A DNA stretch of 15,163 nt from Bartonella birtlesii IBS 325 (GTDB taxonomy: Bacteria > Pseudomonadota > Alphaproteobacteria > Rhizobiales > Rhizobiaceae): positions 249,876-265,038 of the forward strand of contig NZ_CM001557.1 in assembly GCF_000273375.1 (NCBI RefSeq), given 5' to 3'. Positions 1 to 7,329 of this stretch are shown here, one piece after another. Position numbers and translations under genes: made by a program. The notes under the pieces were generated by a model that saw only the letters and a program-made list of their open reading frames with translations, ran no database searches and had not been told where the DNA came from. How positions within the stretch are numbered: position 1 is the first letter of the stretch; each line of letters opens with the position of its first letter.

Positions 1-6
1 CAATAG

Positions 7-195
7 GGGGCATCCTACCTCTAAATAGGATGCCCCAACCAATGGGATGCATCTCAACCTTCAAACAAGATGCACCCCGCCCCTCAAGGTGTATCCAATC
101 CTCATAAGATACACCCAAATCTCAATAGGGGGCATCCCACCTCTAAATAGGATGCCCAACCATTAGGCTGCATCCAAACCCTCAAGATGCATCCC
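7..195. repeat. Array of five imperfect hairpins, about 40-bp period
   Basis: Five inverted repeats follow one another. Their arms are at 7-17/26-36 (11 bp, perfect), 44-54/68-78 (one mismatch), 88-95/108-115 (perfect), 130-137/150-157 (perfect) and 166-174/186-194 (one mismatch). Arms are variants of GGATGCATC and GGGGCATCC, and each loop contains a CCTC-rich core. The first and fourth hairpins are also near-identical direct repeats (1-53 and 123-174). A minus-strand reading frame runs through 102-302, but its protein is only a translation of the repeats, so I do not call it a gene. The array may continue to the left of the window. Confidence 0.8.
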
Positions 196-303
196 AATCT
201 CATGATCATGCATTGAATCTTTACAAAATGCACTTTGCCCTTTATAGGACGCGTTTTGCCCTTATGAAGATCCCATGAATGGAGTCTTTTCGCCATGGAC
301 AAA

Positions 304-329
304 ACAAGAAACCGTTGGCGGTTTTTTGT
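304..329 (+). terminator. Putative intrinsic terminator
   Basis: AAACCG at 309-314 pairs with CGGTTT at 319-324 around a TTGG loop, and T residues follow. The stem is short (6 bp). It would end a + strand transcript arriving from the hairpin array. Confidence 0.5.
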
Positions 330-549
330 TATCCATCCTATGAATATATGTCTTGAAATCTTTAAACCCTCTTTTATAAATCAATTCTCAAAGAACCAAT
401 TGAGGCAAAATAAAAGCAAATTTTGTCAATTTCTAGGCAAATTTTAATCTTTTTTATGAAAATTGCATTTTTACTATAGTGCTTTAAAGTGAATCTATAT
501 ATGATACATTCCGATATTTATTTATATAAATAAATATAGGAGAAAAACT

Positions 550-876
550 ATGAATATCAGATATTTTTTCATAGCGAGTGCAATCACAAGTGGTTTAGCT
601 CTCGCAATTCAGGAATCTGATCGTATAGTCAATAAACAACCCTCTCCTATTGTAACGCCTTATACTGTTGAAAAAACTGATTTACAAGTTCTTGAACCAG
701 TAAATGGCACATTGGATATATTGGATATACTAGGAACACAAACTAACGGTGGAGCCCACCAAAGAGAAATGGACGATTTATACCAGCAAGGCAAAAACTT
801 ATTATATGCACTGGTTAATTTTGTGTATTCTCTGATCATGTTTTGCATAGAAACATTTTTGACCAGAAGTCATTGA
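550..876 (+). CDS. Small exported or membrane-anchored protein, unknown function
   Basis: This is a 108-residue protein I do not recognise. Residues 1-19 look like a signal peptide: NIR, then a hydrophobic core, ending ...GLALA before IQES. The middle (20-80) is polar, with a short repeat-like LDILDILG at about 55-62. Residues 84-105 form a second hydrophobic segment before a basic end (TRSH). The protein is therefore either anchored at its C-terminus or spans the membrane twice. The ATG at 550 follows an AGGAG ribosome binding site ending at 543. The gene stands alone: a terminator hairpin lies 83 bases after the stop, and upstream DNA is AT-rich with no promoter I can fix confidently. A clear start, signal peptide and terminator make it a credible real gene. 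Confidence 0.75.
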   Translation: MNIRYFFIASAITSGLALAIQESDRIVNKQPSPIVTPYTVEKTDLQVLEPVNGTLDILDILGTQTNGGAHQREMDDLYQQGKNLLYALVNFVYSLIMFCIETFLTRSH

Positions 877-959
877 TGAAATAGCAAAGCGTTTTAAAAA
901 ACAGCCCAAACCCTTAAAGAAAAGCTTAAATATTGTAATAAATTACAACAATAAATATT

Positions 960-994
960 AATAAAGGCCTCATCTTTTCTGAGGCCTTTATTTT
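960..994 (+). terminator. Strong intrinsic terminator of the small exported protein gene
   Basis: A 13-bp perfect stem (960-972 with 980-992, core AAGGCCTCA/TGAGGCCTT) encloses a 7-base loop and ends in a T run. The flanking A and T tracts mean it could also work for minus-strand transcripts arriving from the right. Confidence 0.85.
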
Positions 995-1500
995 ACTGTT
1001 CTTTTTATCATCAATACTCTTCAGCTTTTATTCTTGATTGCCTTTTCCTCGCCAAATGGCAAAATCTTCTCTGAAAATCTGTCATAAGTTTGTCTCATGG
1101 TTTGACCTATCAACCACTTCACATGGCTTTATGCAATACGACAAAGCTGCTCCACAAGCATAACAAAAGGACAAGATATTTGATTGAATAAGTTTTACGC
1201 TGAATATTTTCCAATTTTTCTTTTTTATATTTAAACTGATGCAAAAAGCACTACGCACTCTAAATGCCATTTATATTGCGCATGAAGATATTTTCCGTTC
1301 CCAAAGAGAGTTTTACCATCCCTCGAAAGGATGATTCGTTTTCAAAAGAAACTCTGTAGAGGTAAGAAAACCAGAAATTTTGCATCATTCCTTTTTCTTC
1401 AAGCTCTTTAAGACAAGTAATTTTTCTCTTTAATTTTATGATGCGTCTTTATTTTTAAATTTTTGATTGCCCAACAGAGTCCTCCATTTTCCTAACAATG
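995..1500. other. Stretch without a supported gene
   Basis: I see no coding sequence I can defend. Short open frames on both strands lack a ribosome binding site and resemble neither each other nor the membrane protein family to the right. No RNA gene or mobile element ends are visible. Confidence 0.5.
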
Positions 1501-1565
1501 GAGTATGCCAGGGGAGTATGCCAGGGGAGTATGCCAGGGGAGTATGCCAGGGGAGTATGCCAGGG
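1501..1565. repeat. Minisatellite, five copies of a 13-bp unit
   Basis: GAGTATGCCAGGG is repeated five times head to tail with no mismatch, then a degenerate AGATACGCC. Thirteen is not a multiple of three and no long frame crosses it, so it is not a coding repeat. Perfect identity suggests recent expansion by slippage. Confidence 0.95.
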
Positions 1566-1573
1566 AGATACGC

Positions 1574-1705
1574 CTAATCAATATTTATATCCGTAAATGC
1601 GAATTTACCATCTTTGATATAAACAATATCGGGATGATATTTTCTCCCTTTAGTTTCAAACATGATTGATTCATCACTCACCACAGAGAGGCTTACTCTC
1701 TTCAT
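1574..1705 (-). CDS. Possible 43-residue ORF or gene fragment
   Basis: The frame runs from ATG at 1705 to TAG at 1574. It encodes a polar protein starting MKRVSLSVVSDES and ending FAFTDINID. Its composition (mixed charge, alternating hydrophobics near the end) looks more like real protein than most short frames nearby. The ribosome binding site is poor, with only A-rich sequence upstream, so it may be the tail of a lost larger gene. Its stop lies nine bases from the 13-bp minisatellite. I do not recognise a family. Confidence 0.25.
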   Translation of the reverse strand: MKRVSLSVVSDESIMFETKGRKYHPDIVYIKDGKFAFTDINID

Positions 1706-1944
1706 TCTTGTTCTTTTTTCTCAATAAATTTTCCATGAAAAGCGCATTTTTCATGGCACAAATTCGGATCTCTGACTCTCAAATGTCGATCATTCTTTAT
1801 TTTTCATGGATAATTTCTCAGCCACCCATTCAAATACAGCGGAACTCAATTTCTCTGTCATTGAACAAAAAAGCCAAGATCACAAGAGTGAAAACCATAA
1901 AAAAAGGACATGATAGAGATAATAGCACTTGGGTTCTAGAGCGC

Positions 1945-2190
1945 TTACATCCTAACAGATCTCTCTTTCAACTCCGATACTTGTTCTAAAGACTGCATTT
2001 TTTTCAATTTACGCTCTCGGATACTGCGGAATACCCAAAGGATAGGCAAAGGTGCAAAAAGGCAGACCCAAATCAAAACCGGTAACAGAAAAATCACGTG
2101 CCCCATACTCTCTTATTTCCCCTGCTCTACCAACTCTTTCAAAGGCTTTGCAAAAGCCGAAAATTTTGAAGCTATCACAATAAAAAACAT
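1945..2190 (-). pseudogene. Decayed C-module membrane protein
   Basis: Read on the minus strand from ATG 2190, the frame gives 25 residues, an in-frame TAA at 2113-2115, then 55 more residues to the TAA at 1945. The second part has the C-module ending: a helix with FLLPVLIWVCLFAPLPILW, then a basic R-rich stretch (IRERKLKKM) and an acidic coil. This matches FLLPVV...RRLKLKIEKLEE in the intact gene at 3589-3969. The N-terminal FKEAM.FS.KDY part is not recognisable. It is the leftmost identifiable remnant of the array. Confidence 0.55.
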
Positions 2191-2603
2191 ATGCAATACG
2201 GTAAGAAAATTTTACCACAGCAATTTATCACTCTGCCATGATAACATCTTTAATTTCTTGCCTTACTTTAATTTCTTATCTTGAAAACCAAGCATTTTTT
2301 CTCAAATGCCCAATTCCTTTCCTTCATATTCCCCCCCTTATTGTTTATTTTGCTCTAAAGTTCCCTTTGATTGCATGAAATCCCCACTTTATCTCCATAA
2401 ACTTGCATTCACCATCCTCTATAAAAAAATATCATAGCGATAATTTTTCCTATCAACCTCACACATCACCTCCTCTTCACAGACAATGAAGTCCTATTTC
2501 TTTAGTTGTTGTTTTTTATTTCAACGAATTTTTGATAGGAAACCCTCTTGCTCTTGTACACCAATGGATCAACAGCTTTTAAAATATTGCAGCTTCTAAA
2601 ATA
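2191..2603. other. Non-coding, partly duplicated stretch
   Basis: No intact gene. The part at about 2330-2560 resembles 3980-4210, for example CCCCTTATTGTTTATTTTGC against CCCTTTATTATTCATTTTGC. In both places this stretch lies between a D-type pseudogene and a C-type gene, which supports an old block duplication. Confidence 0.45.
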
Positions 2604-3006
2604 TTAATGGCCAATCCCTTTATCTTCTGAAAACAAATCCACTGCAATCTGTTCAGATAAATCATCATTTAATTGCTGAGTCTTCGCCACTTTTTGCACA
2701 ACAGCATATTCAAGGTGAATTTTTCACCAGATAAATTGTTGCAATATCAAAATTTTTGATGTTTGCCCCTTTAATATTGACATCAAAGTGTTTTACTAAA
2801 AGCCAATGGGCTTTTCTTCTGGAAAGCTCTTTCTAATAAGACGGTAAACCTTCCACCTCACCACGCCAAGCAAGAACTAAAAAGAGGCAGCAAAACATTA
2901 AGAAACCAACCAAGCCTATCGCACTTACAAAAAAGAACCTATCTCTTTTCCAAGATGACAAAGCTGAATGAAGAATGAAGCCTTTTCGAAGATCGACAGC
3001 TTCCAT
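2604..3006 (-). pseudogene. D-type membrane protein, broken (copy 1)
   Basis: From ATG 3006 the frame encodes 57 residues: a polar start MEAVDLRKGF, a basic WKRDR, and one strong membrane helix (about residues 25-47). It meets a TAG at 2833-2835. The same frame then continues for 40 residues, including VNIKGANIKNFDIATIYLV, to a TGA at 2710-2712. A one-base shift opens 35 further coding-like residues (EYAVVQKVAKTQQLNDD... to GIGH) ending at TAA 2604. The parts make a plausible protein of about 132 residues, with one cytoplasmic-side helix and a soluble C-terminal domain. I cannot name the family. A second decayed copy at 4225-4593 shares the start, the helix and the GANI segment, so this was a real gene. 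Confidence 0.6.
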
Positions 3007-3355
3007 AACCTATTTTAAAATACCATTAAGCACCCGCTTTAAGCATCCCACATACATCTGTGATCCAAAAATCCAGTCTTTATGATTTCACAATACATAT
3101 GCAAACTCGGAAAATTTTTCACATGATAAGGATTAAGAGTCTCATAAACCGCAACAGAATGCTACTTGTGACCGCAAATCTATAATCAAAGCGAGAGAAA
3201 ATTGCCGAATAAGACAAGAAATTACACTTCGCGCTTTGGGAAACAATGGAGCATCAAATCATCACCTTTTTTCATCAATTTTCACATTCCACCCCAGAAC
3301 CTTAACGCTGTTGCATTTTCCATAGTGAAAATTTCATCATCATCGCCATAAAGTC
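3007..3355. other. Stretch without a supported gene, downstream of an A-type gene
   Basis: At the equivalent position after other A-type genes lies a decayed C module, but here I cannot see the FKEAM/KDY or LEE signatures in any frame. It may be too far decayed. No RNA gene or repeat is visible. Confidence 0.4.
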
Positions 3356-3592
3356 TTATGGCTGCTTTTGTGCACATCTTTGCTGCTGCATTGCTTGTTC
3401 TCGGCGCAGCTGCTGAAGTCCTATATCATTTTCTTGCAGCACCCATTCTAGCTCTTTTTCCACTTGGAAATACATTTTTATCCGTTTCAAGACAGAATAA
3501 TAAAAAGCCAAAACAAACAGAATAACGAATATAAAAATAATTGACGAAAACAGAAGCACATAAATGATTGGCACCATAAAATAATTGTTCAT
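3356..3592 (-). CDS. A-type small membrane protein, unknown function
   Basis: This 78-residue protein has one hydrophobic segment (about residues 5-31), then YYSVLKRIKMYFQVEKELEW. That is the A-module signature: paired tyrosines, a KR pair, an aromatic, and a coil start. The last 35 residues are Gln- and Arg-rich (QQLRREQAMQQQR) and likely form a coiled coil. The basic side after the helix predicts a cytoplasmic tail. Its ATG overlaps the stop of the upstream C gene in a 4-base ATGA arrangement, and its GGGGGAAA binding site lies inside that gene's last codons, so the two are probably translationally coupled. It differs from the other A genes in having a longer tail. The family is unrecognised. 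Confidence 0.65.
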   Translation of the reverse strand: MNNYFMVPIIYVLLFSSIIFIFVILFVLAFYYSVLKRIKMYFQVEKELEWVLQENDIGLQQLRREQAMQQQRCAQKQP

Positions 3593-3969
3593 TTTTCCCC
3601 CTCACACTCTTGAGAGAGCGCATTTCGCAAATGGTTGATCTTTTCTCCTATAAAAATTGCTTCTTCTAATTTCTCGATCTTCAGTTTCAATCGACGTGTT
3701 AAGATGATACGAAGCATAAACACCACCGGAAGCAAAAAAAGTGCATAGATCATTATGACCTTTATCATCATAAAAATCATAAAAATAATCACATGCGTAA
3801 TACTATACCCCCCTGTCTGCAACGATTCCTCAAATCTTAGTATTCTAAAAATCCTGTCGCACAAAACAATGAAGACAGCAATGAGGAAGCAAACTTTATA
3901 ATTTTTCTCTGAAAGAAATGCTTTCTGAAATGAAAAAGATCGTGCCCTTTTATACGTCTCTTGCTCCAA
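3589..3969 (-). CDS. C-type two-helix membrane protein, unknown function
   Basis: This 126-residue protein begins with a TTG codon behind a GGGGGAAA binding site. SFSFQKAFLSEKNYKVCF at about residues 11-28 is the C-module entry motif, close to FKEAM.FS.KDY in its paralogues. The first helix is about 25-43, then a loop with many Met and Ile residues runs into a second helix (about 62-90, ending YALFLLPVVFMLRIIL). A basic stretch TRRLKLKIEKLEEA starts the coiled tail. It lacks the long polar N-terminus of the other C genes. It is the first gene of a C-A pair with the gene at 3356-3592. The function is unknown. Membership of the family is clear from order and motif spacing, while the TTG start is less certain. 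Confidence 0.65.
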   Translation of the reverse strand: MEQETYKRARSFSFQKAFLSEKNYKVCFLIAVFIVLCDRIFRILRFEESLQTGGYSITHVIIFMIFMMIKVIMIYALFLLPVVFMLRIILTRRLKLKIEKLEEAIFIGEKINHLRNALSQECEGEK

Positions 3970-4224
3970 TGCCTAATTTCCCCCTTTATTATTCATTTTG
4001 CTTCAAATTACCTCTTGTTCCATTTTGGATAAAGCAGCTTGTATTTTGATAAAATTCCACTTCGCTTCTTCTCTGAAGAAAAAACGCCATCATATCTTTT
4101 TTTATCGTGCCTTAAACATCGCCATCACTGACAAAAAACTCTTTATCCTCATTCTTATCTCATCTGCTCAAGTGATTTTTGATGAGAAGCCCTTTTTCTA
4201 TTACACATCTCTGCCTTTTTAAAC

Positions 4225-4593
4225 TATAAAATGCTAAGAACCATTTACAGAGATCATTTCGCAACAATCTATTCAAGCAAAGTAAAGTTGCATTGTTTTG
4301 CTCCTTCTTAGATCAACGCCATGACACATTCACATGACACATTCACATGACACATTCAAACGCCATGACACATTCACATGACACATTCAAGAGAGATTAT
4401 TGATCTTCACATTGAAGAGATGAATATCAAAGATATTGGCACCAAAAATATTTACAACGAAGATTTTTGCATTGAAAATGCTTTCTTTCGACATATCCTT
4501 TGCTGAAAGATTGCAAATCAACATCACCAAGCCAAGCCAAACTAAACCAAGCAAAAGCAAAACCCTAAGCGAGAACTGCTAGCTTGACTCCAT
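4225..4593 (-). pseudogene. D-type membrane protein, broken (copy 2)
   Basis: From ATG 4593 the frame reads MESS, a TAG at 4579-4581, then a Leu-rich helix (RVLLLLGLVWLGLVMLI). Next comes a segment with VVNIFGANIFDI that parallels VNIKGANIKNFDI in copy 1, to a TGA at 4387-4389. Beyond this a 13-bp repeat (4320-4389) interrupts it. Sequence at 4225-4275 still resembles the 3' end of copy 1 at nucleotide level (AGATTG followed by T-rich, GAT-containing sequence). The charged stretch before the helix in copy 1 is missing. The position, between a decayed C half and a C gene, matches that of copy 1. Confidence 0.45.
4320..4389. repeat. Minisatellite, five copies of a 13-bp unit in two blocks
   Basis: CATGACACATTCA occurs exactly at 4320-4332, 4333-4345 and 4346-4358. 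Then AACGC follows, then exact copies at 4364-4376 and 4377-4389. AACGC also precedes the first copy (4315-4319), so the larger unit AACGC plus repeats has itself been duplicated. It sits inside the D-type pseudogene and would break its frame. Confidence 0.95.
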
Positions 4594-4776
4594 CCCATTC
4601 CCACATGTGATGCAAAAAATCATTTGCAAAACACACGAACAAACTTGGAAAAGAAATATAAAGGAGAACAATTCCCCCTTGAGGAAAAACCAAAACGAAA
4701 GCTATGGAAAAAACGCAAGCAAAATACCCTATTCCCCTCCTATCACACCTCCTATGGTGTGGGTGGTTTTGCTTGG

Positions 4777-5075
4777 CTAGATTTCTTCTTCAAGTTCCTA
4801 AATGATTTTTTGCAACTTACGCGTCACACTGCCACAAAAAAGAACACTACCAACAATCCACGCGAGTGGCTTTACAAGAAAAAAGAAAGGAAATTTTGTC
4901 TCTATATAATACGATATAATATAATATCGAAAAAAGACGGGTGGAAATGCCATCACAACCATGGAGATAAAGAAGATTCTTTTATAATCCTCCCTTGATT
5001 AAGCCCATGAATTCTTTCAAAGAAAGAGAAACGACTTTCTTCTCAAACACTGCATTCTGCTTTCTTTTATTTTTC
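4777..5075 (-). pseudogene. Decayed C half of a B-type gene
   Basis: Directly after the A-type gene ending at 5076, a shifted minus-strand frame reads KRKQNAVFEKKVVSLSLKEF. This aligns with KQKQNAAVDAKIRLLSFKES of the intact B gene at 5260-5817. Another shift gives EDYKRIFFISMVVMAF (the KDY motif and first helix). The frame continues through a Tyr-rich loop to a second helix with SVLFCGSVTRKLQKII, a stop, then ELEEEI and a stop at 4777. The module order and ends are those of the family. A + strand open frame of 124 residues over 4624-4998 is its antisense shadow. With the A gene it makes up one broken B gene. Confidence 0.65.
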
Positions 5076-5270
5076 TTATTTTGCACACCGCCCTAGCGCT
5101 ACATCACGCTCTTGCTGCACTTTTTTCAATTCTCTTTCAACTTTACAATACAGCCTGGCACGTTTGATAAACATATAATAAAGGATCAAAATTGGCACAT
5201 TAATTAACAAGGTCAAAATCATCCACAACAGTGTAGATAAAGCTGTAAATGCTATAAAACTACCGCTCAT
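5076..5270 (-). CDS. A-type small membrane protein, probably a B-gene stub
   Basis: This 64-residue protein has a hydrophobic segment at residues 4-33, then YYMFIKRARLYCKVERELKK, the clearest form of the A-module signature, and a short charged tail ending GRCAK. It is the one-to-one partner of the gene at 7571-7792 (MSGSFIAFTALS against MTSSFVAFLTLS). Its ATG lies 11 bases inside the end of the upstream B gene, whose last codons (GGKDER) supply the GGGGGAAAA binding site. The stop is followed in another frame by a decayed C module, so this is probably the surviving first half of a former B protein. Whether the stub is functional is unknown. Confidence 0.65.
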   Translation of the reverse strand: MSGSFIAFTALSTLLWMILTLLINVPILILYYMFIKRARLYCKVERELKKVQQERDVALGRCAK

Positions 5271-5817
5271 CTTTTCCCCCTATAGTATCCTGCATAGCGA
5301 GTGCTTTATCTCGTTGCACAATTGCTTCTTCCAATTGTTGGAGTGTTTTTCTCAATTTTCTACTCAATTTGACAAACAACACCGCAATAATAGGGCTCAA
5401 TATTATAACACAGCACCATGCGATCCCCAACAGCAGCATTATAAAGGAGCTTACATCATTCTCCCACCATTTCCATTTTGCTAAATTGAGGAAACTTTGT
5501 AAAACCACATAGAAAAAACAGAGGAAAAATATAATTTTAAACTCTTTTGGCCAAAACAGCATAGATTCTTTAAAAGAGAGCAGACGAATTTTTGCATCAA
5601 CTGCTGCATTCTGTTTCTGCTTTCCCCTCTTATCACTGCGTAAATGCTGCAATGCATCCTTTTCTTGCGTTAAGCTCTTTCGCAATTCTTGAGATACTTT
5701 ACAGTGCACTCTTAAATATTTGATCAAAAAGTAAGGAACCCTGACGACAATCATAAACATAAACATGCCTATGATGCTCAGCCCTAACAAACCTAAATAT
5801 TTCATAAAAATAGCCAC
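5260..5817 (-). CDS. B-type (A+C) three-helix membrane protein, unknown function
   Basis: This 185-residue protein starts with GTG, seven bases after AGGGG. Residues 5-32 form the first helix, followed by IKYLRVHCKVSQELRK (A signature). A charged, probably coiled linker (45-75) contains KQKQNAA. SFKESMLFWPKEFKIIFF (81-98) opens the C module, with helix two about 94-110. A Trp-rich loop follows (KWKWWEND), then helix three at about 124-149. KLSRKLRKTLQQLEEA and a charged tail end the protein. It is the paralogue of the gene at 7782-8303: both have LFWPKE, a W..DVS.FI loop and a similar C-terminal stretch. An A gene overlaps its end by 11 bases. The predicted topology puts the linker and tail in the cytoplasm. 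No known family is recognised. Confidence 0.75.
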   Translation of the reverse strand: MAIFMKYLGLLGLSIIGMFMFMIVVRVPYFLIKYLRVHCKVSQELRKSLTQEKDALQHLRSDKRGKQKQNAAVDAKIRLLSFKESMLFWPKEFKIIFFLCFFYVVLQSFLNLAKWKWWENDVSSFIMLLLGIAWCCVIILSPIIAVLFVKLSRKLRKTLQQLEEAIVQRDKALAMQDTIGGKDER

Positions 5818-5864
5818 TTTTTTTCCCCTATCTTATCGCGTGAAGATATTGATTTGCTTTTTCT

Positions 5865-6422
5865 TCAAGCAAATTTTTCCAATTTCTTTACGGTTTTTCT
5901 CACTCCATAATAGAGTATAGCGTGAAATATTAAAACCACCGGTAAAAGGCAGACAATATATTCCCAGCTCTGAATCCACAGTTGAAAGACAAAATCAATA
6001 ATTTTATAAAGAACAGGAAAATTCATTGAAAAATTCCAAAATAAAATTCCAACTCTTGAGTTAAGAGCCCCAAAAATCATTAAGAGCACATAAGGGAGCA
6101 ACATGATCAAAGCAACACAAAAGATTACTATAGAATCTCTTCTTGATAAAGCTAGAGATTCTTGAAAGGCAACAGAACTTAACTTTGTTCTAAGAGCTGA
6201 GTTTTGCGCACTGTTGTGTTTCTCATAACCGCCCAATTTTTGTCGTGAAACCTTTTTGAGTTTTCCAAACATGCCAAACAACAAGCCTGCACGCTTAACA
6301 AAAGAATAATAAACGTTAAAAACTGTCATAACAGTAAAAATTAAAATCATCAGAAATGCTAAGAAAACCATCGCACTTCCCACTATTGCCGACAGTATAC
6401 CCAATATTAAAAAAAGAGTCAC
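5865..6422 (-). CDS. B-type (A+C) membrane protein, unknown function
   Basis: This is a 185-residue protein with a GTG start behind AGGGGGCGAAA. Residues 3-38 are strongly hydrophobic, ending VYYSFVKRAGLLFG (A signature). A basic linker (54-80) carries KLKKVSRQK and QNSALR. VAFQESLALSRRDSIVIF at about 84-101 is a divergent C-module entry in which the KDY is replaced by RRDS. Helix two (100-118), a long loop, and helix three (152-170, ending LLPVVLIFHAILYY) follow, then VRKTVKKLEKFA at the very end. It is shorter at the C-terminus than the other B protein in this unit. Its paralogue at 8344-8900 is frameshifted. It lies 14 bases after the C gene and 47 before the next B gene, in one probable transcript. 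Confidence 0.75.
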   Translation of the reverse strand: MTLFLILGILSAIVGSAMVFLAFLMILIFTVMTVFNVYYSFVKRAGLLFGMFGKLKKVSRQKLGGYEKHNSAQNSALRTKLSSVAFQESLALSRRDSIVIFCVALIMLLPYVLLMIFGALNSRVGILFWNFSMNFPVLYKIIDFVFQLWIQSWEYIVCLLPVVLIFHAILYYGVRKTVKKLEKFA

Positions 6423-6436
6423 TTTCGCCCCCTATT

Positions 6437-6958
6437 TTATTCTGCTAAATGATTGTTATCTTGCAAATGCGGTGATCTTTCCCATTGCTGGATCATTTCT
6501 TTTAACTCACGCCTAAACACGGCGCAAAAGAGAAAAAAGAACGGGAAAAAAATAAAAAAATAAGAAAAGATAAAGAACGGTAAAAAACACATAAGAGCCA
6601 CAACGCTATTCCATCCAGCAGCAGCTATCAGTTCTCTAACATACTCTTGTATCATAGCACTCGTTGCAAAAACCTGCTTTCCAACAGTTTTCTGAGCGAG
6701 CGCTTGAAAAATTTTCTCAGTAAGTTCTCCAATTTGTTGCTTAGATGTATGAAAATATTCAAAAGGATTTATATAGGCTACAGCAATACCGAACACCAAT
6801 AAGATAAGAGCCATACAACAGATAACGACATAATCTTTTGCTGAAAAAGTCATCGCTTTTTTAAAGAAAAAAAGCTTCGATGCTTTATCAAATGCCCCTC
6901 GCGATGCAACAGCCGCTCCACTTTGGACAGGCCCGTGTTGTGGTTTATCTGTGGTCAT
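6437..6958 (-). CDS. C-type two-helix membrane protein, unknown function
   Basis: I place the start at ATG 6958, giving 173 residues, rather than the longer frame to 7042. A G-rich binding site (TTGGGGGGTTGGT) precedes this ATG, and the paralogues at 9427 and 11354 begin alike (MTTDKPQ, MTIENPQ, MTSDQQP). Residues 1-28 are polar and contain GAFDKASK, shared exactly with the 9427 gene. FFKKAMTFSAKDYVVICC at about 31-48 is the entry motif. Helix one is about 44-62. A loop of some 55 residues follows (with TEKIFQALAQKTVGK). A very aromatic second helix (about 118-147, FFIFFPFFFLF) leads into RRELKEMIQQWE. First gene of the block C-B-B-A. The function is unknown. Confidence 0.75.
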   Translation of the reverse strand: MTTDKPQHGPVQSGAAVASRGAFDKASKLFFFKKAMTFSAKDYVVICCMALILLVFGIAVAYINPFEYFHTSKQQIGELTEKIFQALAQKTVGKQVFATSAMIQEYVRELIAAAGWNSVVALMCFLPFFIFSYFFIFFPFFFLFCAVFRRELKEMIQQWERSPHLQDNNHLAE

Positions 6959-7048
6959 ACCAACCCCCCAACTTCTAAAATGTTTTACAGCACATAAATC
7001 AATGCAAAGAGGCCCTTTAAAACTTTTTTTACAATTATGCAAGCATTA

Positions 7049-7246
7049 TCATGCTCTGTCACATATTTTTATTTCTTTTCTCTGTAAAGAGACATATTTG
7101 CACCTTTGCGCATAGCACAAAAAACAGTATAAAAAATTGGCAGAGTCAATCACAATCCCGCGAAGCTCTACAATAAAAATCATAGGAAAGATATGCCATC
7201 CCTTTGCCCCATTCTGGGCATTATATTCTACATCGATAATTTTCAA
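7049..7246 (-). CDS. Possible divergent A-type membrane protein
   Basis: This 65-residue frame starts at TTG 7246, behind AGGGGTTTTCGAGA, which resembles the family's binding sites. After a polar start, a hydrophobic stretch (about residues 18-45) leads to LYCFLCYAQRCKYVSLQRKE. That loosely follows the A signature (tyrosine pair, basic pair, aromatic, coil). It lies 90 bases upstream of the C gene starting at 6958. The matching region in the other block (about 9490-9700) is clearly homologous DNA but has stops. The gene is either a real but fading A-type gene or a remnant that happens to be open. The TTG start and weak motif make me cautious. Confidence 0.35.
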   Translation of the reverse strand: MKIIDVEYNAQNGAKGWHIFPMIFIVELRGIVIDSANFLYCFLCYAQRCKYVSLQRKEIKICDRA

Positions 7247-7329
7247 TCTCGAAAACCCCTATGCCACCATTTTTATCAACCGCACTTTCTCCTCTGCTTA
7301 ATATACTTCTTTTTTCAATGCGAAATACT

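Noticed and set aside
7..195. Possible CRISPR array
   Set aside because: The repeated parts are inverted arms of changing sequence and the loops resemble each other; there are no unique spacers of constant length and no cas genes.
102..302. 66-residue minus-strand ORF
   Set aside because: It only translates the hairpin repeats (LGCIL-type words recur) and has no credible ribosome binding site.
1666..1989. 107-residue + strand ORF
   Set aside because: It has a poor start context and low-complexity F/S/I-rich content, and it overlaps the minus-strand remnant of the C-type gene.
3426..3623. 65-residue minus ORF in another frame of the A gene
   Set aside because: It is a shadow of the A-type and C-type genes at 3356-3969, which carry the family motifs.
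4624..4998. 124-residue + strand ORF
   Set aside because: It is antisense to the decayed C half; the Lys-rich composition is the complement of Phe-rich membrane helices.
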